This document shows positions 11,695 to 23,182 of a DNA stretch of 64,000 nt, piece by piece. The notes beneath the pieces are model-generated. The model searched no databases and was not told where the DNA came from. It saw only the letters and a list, made by a program, of their open reading frames with translations. Within the stretch, counting starts at the first letter, position 1. Each line of letters starts with the position of its first letter. Source of the stretch: Cunninghamia lanceolata (Eukaryota; Streptophyta; Pinopsida; Cupressales; Cupressaceae); NCBI GenBank assembly GCA_027924645.1, contig BSBN01000047.1, positions 7,502,001-7,566,000 on the forward strand, in the 5' to 3' direction. The position numbers and the translations under genes were made by a program.

Positions 11695-11724
11695 ATTATC
11701 TACTACAAAGGCAAAGTACATTGC
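11695..11724 (+). pseudogene. Copia-2 RNase H, short resumed segment
   Basis: After the ATTAT duplicate the frame reads STTKAKYIA, the RNase H active-site region. The conserved Glu of the usual STTEAEY is Lys here. Copia homology is lost after about 11724-11740, and the next matching piece is at about 27837. Confidence 0.8.
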
Positions 11725-13472
11725 TGTCACATCTTGTTTTTATGGACTAAACTATTAGTGAACATTTACCATGATTATTTTACTTCAAGTAAGTTCCACA
11801 TGTGTGAAGATAATTATCATGAAGTTATATCTATGAAAAAATTAGAAAGTTTATTTAAATATTAGAGATTATCAATGTGATTATAATGTTGCTTTGGCTA
11901 TGATTTGAGGCACTAACCTATTGATGTCAAGTTGAGTGAGAATGAATGCAGGTACTCGTCGAAGACGAGAACATGGTTGAGGTAGAGATGTTCTAACCAC
12001 TTGGCAAGAACTATTTGGGATGGAATCACACACTCACGTAGTCACATATTGCATTTTTGAATGGCTTATTTTATGCATCATTATGTGGATAATAAATGTG
12101 ATTGATGGTTAGATACTTAGAAAATATTGTGTTTTAATTGCGAGAGTACGTCCTTTTCGAGTGCATGATTTAATTATAAATATTAAAAGTTCTTTCGATT
12201 ATAATTAAAATGGGATATTTTTAATGGTTTATTTTAAATAGTTTATTTTATGATATTTAAATAAATATTATATTTAAATTATTTAAATAATAAAACATAT
12301 AAGTGTTTTCCTATTCTTATAAATATTATTGTTTGAATAACAATATCTAAAATTAGATTTAAAGAAAATTGTATTAAAATACATTAGATATGTATATGTA
12401 AATTATTTAATATTATTTTATTTGTAAATACTTCTATTTTATTAAAGTAATTATGTATTAGAAATTGTGTTTTATTAAAAGTTAAAATATATAAATAACT
12501 GTATTATTACATTTAGAATTGTAAATTAAAAAAAGCATGATATGCTATCATGCAAAGTGATAGGAATATGTAACTTTAGTTTATTTAAATTTGGAAGATT
12601 TTGTAATGCCAATTTTCCATGCAAACTAAAAGAAAGTCTGGAGTTAATAAAAAGCAAACCAAAACCTAAATATTTCAACACTAATAATGGAAAAGCTCAT
12701 GGGAAAATAAAATATAAAATAGAAGAAAGGAAAGACACGCCATCATTATTTTGGAGCGACTACAGAGAGGCAGAGATTTCTAAACCACGATGTAGCAGAG
12801 AGGGAGAAATTGGTCATCATTTTGAAGTAGCTGGAACAGTGACAGGAAAGGGCAAATTAGATCTTCTTCTTCTTCTATGAATAAATCCAGGTATTTTTCC
12901 TTATTACAGTTGCAATAGAATATGTTTGATTAATGGATGAGAAACCATAGCTACCAGCAAGTTATACTTCCTTTGTTTTGTCTGGGAATGGCCTTCTATT
13001 TTTCTTCTACATTTAGATTTTTAATCGACCTGCCAAACGTAGCCTGTGAAAACAACTTTTGTGATCTTTAAAACATTCTTTAAAACTGTTGTTAATGAGT
13101 AGCTTATGCCAGTTTCTTCTTTTTCTTTTTTTTTTTCTATATTTTTCTTAATAGAGGATTCTTCAGTTGAGCGTCGTCCTTAAACTCAAGATCATTGTTG
13201 TTGTATTTTCATGCTTTTGAAGTGTTGTGAATGTTCCAAACAATTCTATAGTATATCAGCAGTTTGTTATTAATATTATTGTCACAGCCATATTGTGTTT
13301 CCTGTAGCAACCTAGGACAGATGTGTAGTAGATTACAATTTATTTCTATAGCAATCTTCTTGTTGTAGCAGACTTCTTGTTCCTATTACAGTCTTGTATT
13401 AAGGTTACAGAGGTTCCTGTAGCTGTCTTTATCATTTTTATTATTGTTCAAAACTATTTTTCTATTCCTATC
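11725..13472. other. Unclassified AT-rich repeat-like DNA, left part
   Basis: There is no recognisable gene. 12100-12530 is very AT-rich with many TTTAAATAA-type runs. 12880-13472 contains several TTCCTGTAGC / CTGTAGCAG-like motifs. A 112-codon open frame at 12542-12880 has no domain. The segment is interrupted at 13472 by the next element and continues at 23183. It could belong to an element inserted into copia-2 RNase H, but I could not find matching LTRs. Confidence 0.4.
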
Positions 13473-16400
13473 TGTTGATGATTGTTTTGATGCAATCATA
13501 ACAATAAGTTAAAATTCACATATAATGAACTGAAACTATACTTGAAAGACAAGAAGGAATCATTTGGTGATTCAACTAATCCCAAGTCTACAATGGTTCG
13601 GTTGGTCAAGTTCAGTTGGTCAATGTGAAGCTGTAATGTTCAAGGGGCCTTACGTAGTTTAGGTTTGTTTGGTGGTTTACTAGACTAAGAATATGCAAAG
13701 AGGTCATAGATTTCAACAAGTATTCTGTTCATTTGCATAAAAGTGATACTGTGCTGCAAGTTTTAGATGGTTTTCTTGAATTTTTTTGCAGCTTTCTTCT
13801 TTATCTGTTTATGAAAACTGTCTACTTATAGCTCTGTTATACATGCTTCTTCAAATTTGAGACAATTTCCTTTGGATTTCTACGTTTTCAGCTAAATATT
13901 TCAGATGGGTTGGGAAAAGTTAGAAAGATCTAATCTATGCCTCATTTAATCTACCGAAGGATCTAATTGTTTCTGTTATGCACTATGTAAATACCACAGT
14001 AATTTGATCAAATCCACAGTAAAAACCCTAAATGTAAGTTCTGAGCATTTTCACAAACATACATTTAAAATTGCAAGTTCTCAAAGAAGATATTTCAAAA
14101 CACAAAGAAGAGCAGGAGAACACTCAGAAGATAGATGCAGAACTCCAGATTCTATTGTATTAGAAACGAATAGTCATACATGATTTACAATGTAGGAATG
14201 ACTCTTAGTTTCATTGATCATACTACAGAGAACTTACAAGCTTTACAGATACAGTAAGGCAACCAGACATTCCACGCGCACCTTACTGCAGACAAACAGG
14301 CGACCTCCTTCTTCTACCTCTAAACTATGCTAAGCTAACTTGCTGTGTTTTCCTAGAATCCCTGTTGTAGGCCCTAAAAATCCCTGTTGTAGGCCCTAAA
14401 AATCCCTGTTGTAAAGTATTACAGTGTAGAGAGGCACAATATAAAGACATTCTGACTGTCCTCACTACAGCAAAAACCTAACTGAACCCCTGGTTCAAAC
14501 CCTTGGTTAAAGCAATAAATACAGGTGAACCAGCTCTTCAAAATATCTCTGAGCAGTGTCAAATCTGGGCGAAATATTGCCCCTTCTGAGAAGTTTCGGC
14601 AGCTGGGTAATAACTTATGTTTGTCTGTTGTAGTAATACCTTCAGCTGCAACCTTGTTCTTTACTTGAATGGCCTTGACTTTTTGCATTTCATCCTTATC
14701 TTCTTGCTCCTGAGATCAGATTTTCTGCCTCTATGAGGTCACTGTGTTGACTTTCCAGCTGCTTCCTCAACTGCAAGCCTGCAAGACAAGACAAGCAATA
14801 AGTATTTCATTTATCACATAAACAGCAGGAAATTAAAATAAGCGTTTAAATCCAGATGACTGCGCAAGATTGAGAAAATCGGATCCAGAATCCTCTCAAA
14901 ACGCGTCAAAAATGCGCTCAGACTGCTCAAACTTCACGGGTCAACCATCGCTGACCGGGAAAATGCCACAGGCGCCAAAAGAAACACTTTAAAATTCCAC
15001 CGCCTCATTTCCCGCCCATTGGCATGACCATCGCCATCGGCGTGTCAAAAAACATGTTGGCCGACATACTTCATCATCATGATATTCAGAAAATATGATG
15101 CTCTCCCTCCTGAAGGTCCAGATGACGTCATCATGATATTCCGCTTCTGCATATTGGAGAAAAGAACAACATCATCATCATCATGTTGAAGAAGAATAGG
15201 AGGATATGAATATGATCATGCTGCCGAGGAAAGGAAAATGATGGTGACGTCATCATGATATTCGGGCTTCATTGAAATGCTAAGGATGACGTCATCATCA
15301 TATTCGGTTAAGATCAGGGGGCTAATTGTGATATCGGGTCACCTAAGGAGCATGATGATGAATGTAATATGACCCTTTTTGCGGCCAAGGTAACCCTCTC
15401 GAAAGATCAGGATGATGATGATCATCATCATATTTGCTTTTGTCGAACTTAGAATAAGACATCATCATCATATCGGGAACCGGATCGTGCTTTAGGAAAT
15501 ATCCTGTCGAAGGGAAAATGTGATGATGATGATCATCATCAGGATATTTGGTTCTTCGTTTATTAGATCGGGATGACGTCATCATGATATCCGGAGCCTT
15601 TGTTAAAATTAGAACATGACGTCATCATGATATTTCGCTAACCGGATCATGTTTTGGAAAATATCCTGCCGAAGGGAAAATGTGATGATGATGATCATCA
15701 GGATCTTTTCAAAAGGTCTTACTTCATCGGCAGGAGGACTTCACGAAATGTCGGGTGAACAAACAAGATCATGATGATCTTGACAACAAGACAGGATAAA
15801 ACATGATGATGATGATCCTCATCGATTTATCATGATGACGTAATCATCATATTTCGTTTTCGGAGCACAAGGATGAGTTAAGGTCATCATGACATTTGCG
15901 CTAGGGTGATATTGTAAAATATGATCATGCTGTTGAGGAATGCAATATCGACTTCTTCTGAATAGATAGGGTGATCATCATGATAATGCAAAAAAGGCGA
16001 TCAGGAGGATATGAACATGATGATCCTCTTCGATTTATCATGATGATGTCTCCATTACTTAGCGAATTTCAGCGAATATGACCTTGTGAAAGATCAGGAG
16101 GATGATCATGATGTTGCAAAAGGAGACCAGGAGGATATGAAGTCGTCATCATCATCTTTCGAATTTCAGCAAATATCATGATGATGACCCTCCAATAGGT
16201 TTATAACATGTGCATGCAAATATACCGATGATGAATTTTCTAAGTCAGGGTGATCAGCATGATATTTTAATTTTAGGCGATGCAAAGATATCATGATGAT
16301 GCTCGCGATACAAAGACCGCTCGACGGGGGAACTTACCTTGACTTAAAGTTGATGTCATCATGATATTTGCGCTTCAGGATATTATCGGGGGGGGTTCAA

Positions 16401-16957
16401 ATATCATGATGATGATGTTCTTCATGTAACCAAAACTGAGTTTATAACATATGACCCTCCTAAAAAAAATCATGATGCTGCATAATGCGCATAAGGCCTT
16501 TTGACGGGTAAAGGGCACTACCACGTAAGATTGACGTCCGGATATTGCGACTGCATGATTTTTATCGGGTGATAGACCAAGATCATGATGACCTTGACAA
16601 CATGACTTAGGATAAAAATATGATGATCCTCCTGTGAATATCAGGTTTGACCAAAACTTTGACCGTGCATAACTTTCACATATGGACGAATTTTTAAGTG
16701 AAGTAAAAGGCAAACCTGCATGGAATTTCAAGCTCTTTCTAAATATGAGGTCACAGAAACAAAATATGAACTTTGACAAACTGACCTCATGATGATGACC
16801 AACCTGATCCAATATCATGATGATGATGCACCTGACCTTCATTTTTACCAAACCGCCAGAAAGCAGAAAAACACAAGCAGAAGCAAAAAGCAAGACATCA
16901 GCAGGGGTCCCCATTTTGCTAAGGAGCATAATGGGGCGTGTTGTGAACATCACAACA
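13473..16957 (-). repeat. Left (3') LTR of the 9.7-kb element
   Basis: A 3,485-bp LTR. The part at about 15060-16840 is packed with ATCATGATGATG and TGACGTCATCATGATATT motifs. Near 14355-14415 it has three copies of a 22-bp unit built on AATCCCTGTTGTAGG, where the right LTR has two. Minus-strand frames at 14419-14688, 15343-15585 and 16375-16965 recur in the right LTR and look like consequences of repetition, not genes. Confidence 0.92.
15060..16840. promoter_or_regulatory. TGACGTCA / ATGATG motif array in the left LTR
   Basis: The perfect palindrome TGACGTCA occurs at 15123, 15245, 15287, 15574 and 15617, nearly always continued by TCATGATATT. Degenerate copies lie near 15834, 15879, 16138 and 16350. 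Perfect palindromes such as ATGATGATGATCATCATCAT (15412-15431) recur near 15520 and 15681. TGACGTCA is the core bound by plant bZIP factors of the TGA/CRE type, so an enhancer role is possible but inferred. Confidence 0.65.
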
Positions 16958-17944
16958 ACTAGCAACCAAAAAAAACAATTAAATTCAAAGTGTTCAAGGA
17001 AACTAGATGAAATGAACTCATAACTCCCAACTATCTTTCCTGCAAATTACTATTCAGCTTAAGACTCAAAGTATTCAATAAAGATGCATGAATTTCCATT
17101 TTCAGTTTAGTTGTGTGCATGTGATTAATTATCCTCATCTTGAAGATCAGTTGAACAAACCAGTGACTGACATTAGCCTACGTAGGTGAGGATATTCCCT
17201 CATAGCCGACCGGATAGAGCCTTGCTGCCAGCGAGCGTCTATAGCCCCGGCAAGGTTATCGTTACAATTCTCCTAAGTAGAGCCCCACTGCCAGCGAGCG
17301 TCCATAGCCCTGGTAGAGTTACTTAGATGGCTTAATCTATATTTTCAGTATAATCCGCTTTATTTATTTATTTATTTATTTTTTTGTTTTCTAATTTTGA
17401 AAGATTTCATAAGATATAGCAATTTGTAACTTCATGATGCAAGGAGTGGGCACTTGCTGAAATTAAGCTGAGAATTGTAATGGTAGCAAGGGTGACCTCT
17501 GATTTTTCACCTAATATCTACACTGTTAGGTTCAACAAACCCAAGGATTTTAGGTGTGTCATCGTGAGAAACCTGCTTCGAATTCTCAATCACATTTATT
17601 GAATACAAAACTTCAGAAGATGAACAACTCTCTACATTCATGACAGTGACAGGTTATGTGTAAATTGCAAATGGTTAACCTGAATATCCTAAATTATACT
17701 GTTTTGAATGGTTGCTAGTTTTGCTCCTTAATACTCTACAGTAAAATAAAGATCCCTGCTGAGGAGACAACAAACAAACCAAACAAACAGGCTGTACAAA
17801 CAACACAACAAAAGAAAAACTGTACAAACAGAAAGAAACAAAAAGCAAACACAAACCAACAAAAGACAAGCTATACAAACAACTAACCTAAAAAAGAAAA
17901 CAGCAAAAGAAGAACACAAAAACGAAAACAACTACCCTACCAGA
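16958..17944. other. Non-coding internal 3' region of the 9.7-kb element
   Basis: No gene is seen. A 63-bp-offset dimer centred on CTGCCAGCGAGCGT lies at 17225 and 17288. From about 17745 to 17940 the plus strand is A/C-rich low-complexity (AACAAACAAACC-like). Hydrophobic minus-strand frames there (17675-17931) reflect that composition. No convincing polypurine tract abuts the left LTR. Confidence 0.5.
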
Positions 17945-19522
17945 CTATATACAATTCTCCACGAGGTAACTAGAAACCCAGGAAAAAGACCCAAGAACAC
18001 CCCTACTAGCATATTTCTTTAGGTTGTGTAGGAGTAACAGGGTACTAGTTATGGTCCTCATCATAGCAGATTTATCTTTGAATTCTGAAAAAAAATTTGG
18101 TATTCTAGATTCATTGTGTTTATCAGAATAGCTCTTAATGACTAATAACTGAGGCAGCTCATCAGGGCTATGATTAATCCATAAGCATGTCCTATCTCTT
18201 GAATTTCCATAATCAAAATAGCATTTATCATTGTTTACTAAGGAAAGGAAAGAAACAACCTGATGTGCCTTTAGCTCTGTGGAACACACTTGTTTATTAA
18301 TAGCTGGCTCTTCATTTAGCTCTGCATTTTCATTGCCCAGCTCTATGTCTAGTCCTTTTTCAAGTTGAAAGATGAATGACTCCAGATATATCATTTCTTC
18401 ATCTTCATCCAGCTTTGTTCCTTCATTCTGGATGTTCAGTTTATCCTCAAATTTAGCACACCTCTCAATGTTCTCATTAGTTCCCTACACATCAGTACTT
18501 AAGTAAGTATCCTGATCATCATAATCTGACATACAGAAATTAATCATTTCTAAATCACTTGAGAGTAAAGGTGGGACAACATCCTTTGATTGACAGGAGT
18601 ACTCCCCTGTTTTATTTTCAACATGGCATGGGGATGATGTCTGATTGTGTACAGCAGCTCCATGATCCTCTGTATCCTCTTCTTTCAAGAATTGTTCATC
18701 ATATGACTCATATTTATCATTCAGTGAAGAGTCTAATTCTATTGACCTGCAACAATCTTGATTTTGATCATTTAATTCAAAGAAGTCAATTGTAACACTA
18801 GGATTTACTTTCTTTTCTATGACTTCACTAGTTTCTACAGTAGGGATCTTATCAGTTTTAGTGCATTTTAATTCTGCCAATGCTTGTTTACACTTCTTTG
18901 CCAAATCATGCTCGTTAAAACTTTTCAGGTCAGACCCAGAGGTTTCTTCTTGACAAATATTTCTTAGTAATTCCATATATTTATCAAATGTATCAAGATG
19001 AACCTCACTTTCCTTTTCTTTTTCATTAAATCCCTTTTGCTTATTATCTAGAAAAGGGACATGAGCTGTGATTTCTTCTCTGCATTTTTTAGGATATTTA
19101 TACTTTTCACTAACTTTAATCACAGTTGGATCCTGACGAAAAGAGAGACTTTTTTTCTTACCATCACATGATTCCTGCCAAGAGATCTTATTACCCTTTA
19201 TTCCTAGCATTGGCTCCATCTTTGTATCCTCTGCACAGTTAACGACCGTTGATGCTGCATCCTTCTGTCGCTCAATAATCTCCTCATTTCCCTGCCAACT
19301 TTCAGCCTTATACACATCTGAGAGAGAGATTAGTCCTTTCAAATGTAAATCTAATCTTGTAAGGAAAGCTAGACAATTAAGCTCACCATGCTCTATGGAC
19401 TTATGTATCCTACACCTTCCAAATAAACCATAGCTATATAAATTTCTGGGATAAAGCTGGTTATTCAAAGCTTTCTGAAATGAAGGAATGTCAACTTGAA
19501 AACTGTTCCTATATGAGTCCAT
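17945..19522 (-). pseudogene. Unknown 524-residue ORF of the 9.7-kb element, one in-frame stop
   Basis: I do not recognise this protein. It starts 185 bp inside the right (5') LTR, where gag would be, and is read in the element's sense. The first part is 345 residues (19522-18485). A TAG at 18485-18487 follows, and the same frame continues without another stop for about 180 residues to 17945. The N-terminal 60 residues are of ordinary composition (for example NCLAFLTRLDLHLKG). The rest is rich in Lys, Glu, Asp and Ser, and the stretch before the stop is strongly acidic. I see no zinc knuckle, protease DTGA or RT motif. The stop may be a CAG to TAG change, as elsewhere here. It could be a diverged gag or a captured host sequence; neither is shown. 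Confidence 0.6.
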
Positions 19523-19632
19523 TAAAAATAGGACCCTCTTTCAACTTTTTAGGCCTTTGAAATTTTATGAGATCTAACATATCTCATAATATAACATTTA
19601 AAACTCAAAATTTTAACCCTAAACCAAATCAG

Positions 19633-19707
19633 GCCCTCCTTCTAGCGCCAAAAACTGTTGATGATTACAATATACAGCCTTCTAGCCCTCTTTCTAGCGC
19701 CAAAAAC
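19633..19707 (-). promoter_or_regulatory. Duplicated primer-binding site of the 9.7-kb element
   Basis: On the minus strand the LTR end CAACA is followed by GTTTTTGGCGCTAGAAAGAG, resembling the TTTTTGGCGC primer sites of plant gypsy elements. A second copy, with the last 11 bp of the LTR attached, lies 52 bp further in (core CTAGCGCC at 19642 and 19694 on the plus strand). The priming tRNA is not identified. Confidence 0.6.
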
Positions 19708-22700
19708 TGTTGATGATTGTTTTGATGCAATCATAACAATAAGTTAAAATTCACATATAATGAACTGAAACTATACTTGAAAGACAAGAAGGAATCATTT
19801 GGTGATTCAACTAATCCCAAGTCTACAATGGTTCGGTTGGTCAAGTTCAGTTGGTCAATGTGAAGCTGTAATGTTCAAGGGGCCTTACGTAGTTTAGGTT
19901 TGTTTGGTGGTTTACTAGACTAAGAATATGCAAAGAGGTCATAGATTTCAACAAGTATTCTGTTCATTTGCATAAAAGTGATACTGTGCTGCAAGTTTTA
20001 GATGGTTTTCTTGAATTTTTTTGCAGCTTTCTTCTTTATCTGTTTATGAAAACTGTCTACTTATAGCTCTGTTATACATGCTTCTTCAAATTTGAGACAA
20101 TTTCCTTTGGATTTCTACGTTTTCAGCTAAATATTTCAGATGGGTTGGGAAAAGTTAGAAAGATCTAATCTATGCCTCATTTAATCTACCGAAGGATCTA
20201 ATTGTTTCTGTTATGCACTATGTAAATACCACAGTAATTTGATCAAATCCACAGTAAAAACCCTAAATGTAAGTTCTGAGCATTTTCACAAACATACATT
20301 TAAAATTGCAAGCTCTCAAAGAAGATATTTCAAAACACAAAGAAGAGTAGGAGAACACTCAGAAGATAGATGCAGAACTCCAGATTCTATTGTATTAGAA
20401 ACGAATAGTCATACATGATTTACAATGTAGGAATGACTCTTAGTTTCATTGATCATACTACAGAGAACTTACAAGCTTTACAGATATAGTAAGGCAGCCA
20501 GACATTCCATGCGCACCTTACTGCAGACAAACAGGCGACCTCCTTCTTCTACCTCTAAACTATGCTAAGCTAACTTGCTGTGTTTTCCTAGAATCCCTGT
20601 TGTAGGCCCTAAAAATCCCTGTTGTAAAGTATTACAGTGTAGAGAGGCACAATATAAAGACATTCTGACTGTCCTCACTACAGCAAAAACCTAACTGAAC
20701 CCCTGGTTCAAACCCTTGGTTATAGCAATAAATACAGGTGAACCAGCTCTTCAAAATATCTCTGAGCAGTGTCAAATCTGGGCGAAATATTGCCCCTTCT
20801 GAGAAGTTCCGGCAGCTGGGTAATAACTTCTGTTTGTCTGTTGTAGTAATACCTTCAGCTGCAACCTTGTTCTTTACTTGAATGGCCTTGACTTTTTGCA
20901 TTTCATCCTTATCTTCTTGCTCCTGAGATCAGATTTTCTGCCTCTATGAGGTCACTGTGTTGACTTTCCAGCTGCTTCCTCAACTGCAAGCCTGCAAGAC
21001 AAGACAAGCAATAAGTATTTCATTTATCACATAAATAGTAGGAAATTAAAATAAGCGTTTAAATCCAGGTGACTGCGCAAGATTGAGAAAATCGGATCCA
21101 GAATCCTCTCAAAACGCGTCAAAAATGCGCTCAGACTGCTCAAACTTCACGGGTCAACCATCGCTGACCGGGAAAATGCCACAGGCGCCAAAAGAAACAC
21201 TTTAAAATTCCACTGCCTCATTTCCCGCCCATTGGCATGACCATCGCCATCGGCGTGTCAAAAAACATGTTGGCCGACATACTTCATCATCATGATATTC
21301 AGAAAATATGATGCTCTCCCTCCTGAAGGTCCAGATGACGTCATCATGATATTCCGCTTCTGCATATTGGAGAAAAGAACAACATCATCATCATCATGTT
21401 GAAGAAGAATAGGAGGATATGAATATGATCATGCTGCCGAGGAAAGGAAAATGATGGTGACGTCATCATGATATTCGGGCTTCATTGAAATGCTAAGGAT
21501 GACGTCATCGTCATATTCGGTTAAGATCAGGGGGCTAATTGTGATATCGGGTCACCTAAGGAGCATGATGATGAATGTAATATGACCCTTTTTGCGGCCA
21601 AGGTAACCCTCTCGAAAGATCAGGATGATGATGATCATCATCATATTTGCTTTTGTCGAACTTAGAATAAGACATCATCATCATATCGGGAACCGGATCG
21701 TGCTTTAGGAAATATCCTGTCGAAGGGAAAATGTGATGATGATGATCATCATCAGGATATTTGGTTCTTCGTTTATTAGATCGGGATGACGTCATCATGA
21801 TATCTGGAGCCTTTGTTAAACTTAGAACATGACGTCATCATGATATTTCACTAACCGGATCATGTTTTGGAAAATATCCTGCCGAAGGGAAAATGTGATG
21901 ATGATGATCATCAGGATCTTTTCAAAAGGTCTTACTTCATCGGCAGGAGGACTTCACGAAATGTCGGGTGAACAAACAAGATCATGATGATCTTGACAAC
22001 GGGACAGGATAAAAATAATATGATGATGATCATCCTCATCGAATTATCATGATGACGTAATCATCATATTTCATTTTCAGAGCACAAGGATGAGTTGAGG
22101 TCATCATGATATTTGCGCTAGGGTGATATTGCAAAATATGATCATGCTGTTGAGGGATGCAATATCGACTTCTTCTTAATAGATAGGGTGATCATCAGGA
22201 TACTTCGCTAAAGAAGATCAGGAGGATATGAAGATGATGATCCTCCTTCTCGAATTATCATGATGATGATTCCAGCACTTAGCGAATTTCAGTGAATATG
22301 ACCTTGTGAAAGATCAGGAGGATGATCATGATGTTGCAAAAGGAGACCAGGAGGATATGAAGTCGTCATCATCATCTTTCGAATTTCAGCAAATGTCATG
22401 ATGATGACCCTCCAATAGGTTTATAACACGCGCATGCAAATATGCCGATGATGAATTTTCTAAGTCAGGGTGATCAGCATGATATTTTAATTTTAGGCGA
22501 TGCAAAGATATCATGATGATGCTCGCGATACAAAGACCGCTCGACGGGGGAACTTACCTTGACTTAAAGTTGATGTCATCATGATATTTACGCTTCAGGA
22601 TATTATCGGCGGGGGTTCAAATATCATGATGATGATGTTCTTCATGTAACCAAAACTGAGTTTATAACATATGACCCTCCTAAAAAAAATCATGATGCTA

Positions 22701-23177
22701 CATAATGCGCATAAGGCCTTTTGATGGGTAAAGGGCACTACCACCTAAGATTGACGTCCGGATATTGTGACTGCATGATTTTTATTGGGTGATAGACCAA
22801 GATCATGATGACCTTGACAACATGACTTAGGATAAAAATATGATGATCCTCCTGCGAATATCAGGTTTGACCAAAACTTTGACCGTGCATAACTTTCACA
22901 TATGGACGAATTTTTAAGTGAAGTAAAAGGCAAACCTGCATTGAATTTCAAGCTCTTTCTAAATATGAGGTCACAGAAACAAAATATGAACTTTGACAAA
23001 CTGACCTCATGATGATGACCAACCTGATCCAATATCATGATGATGATGCACCTGACCTTCATTTTTACCAAACCGCCAGAAAGCAGAAAAACACAAGCAG
23101 AAGCAAAAAGCAAGACATCAGCAGGGGTCCCCATTTTGCTAAGGAGCATAATGGGGCGTGTTGTGAACATCACAACA
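19708..23177 (-). repeat. Right (5') LTR of the 9.7-kb element
   Basis: A 3,470-bp copy of 13473-16957. The five TGACGTCA sites are conserved (21336, 21458, 21500, 21787, 21830). It differs by scattered substitutions, a few small indels in the ATGATG zone, and one fewer 22-bp unit near 20590-20630. It ends GAACATCACAACA, followed by the CTATC duplicate. Confidence 0.92.
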
Positions 23178-23182
23178 CTATC

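Larger units (their letters stand above)
13473..23177 (-). mobile_element. 9.7-kb LTR retrotransposon with 3.5-kb motif-rich LTRs (no pol)
   Basis: Two long, nearly identical LTRs (13473-16957 and 19708-23177) start TGTTGATGATTG and end CACAACA, flanked by the perfect 5-bp duplication CTATC (13468-13472 and 23178-23182). The internal 2.75 kb has no protease, integrase or RT, so it is non-autonomous and of the large-derivative (LARD) kind. A PBS-like sequence on the minus strand next to the right LTR, and a long ORF on the same strand, indicate minus orientation, with the 5' LTR on the right. LTR similarity points to recent insertion. The family is not recognised. Confidence 0.93.

Noticed and set aside
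12542..12880. 112-codon plus-strand ORF with possible splice-like CAGGTATTT after it
   Set aside because: No domain and no second exon could be found; the region is repeat-like and AT-rich.
14419..14688. 89-codon minus-strand ORF conserved at 20632-20901
   Set aside because: Both copies are in the recent LTR pair, so conservation is expected without coding. It could be reconsidered if family copies show constraint.
15343..15585. His/Asp-rich ORF repeated at 21556-21798
   Set aside because: The His-Asp-Met runs are a translation of ATCATCATG repeats.
15060..16840. CRISPR-like or satellite array
   Set aside because: Spacing between motifs is irregular, there are no uniform repeats with unique spacers, and the block is inside an LTR.
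17675..17931. Two overlapping minus-strand hydrophobic Cys/Val/Phe-rich ORFs
   Set aside because: They come from A/C-rich low-complexity DNA read on the opposite strand. The apparent membrane segments follow from composition.
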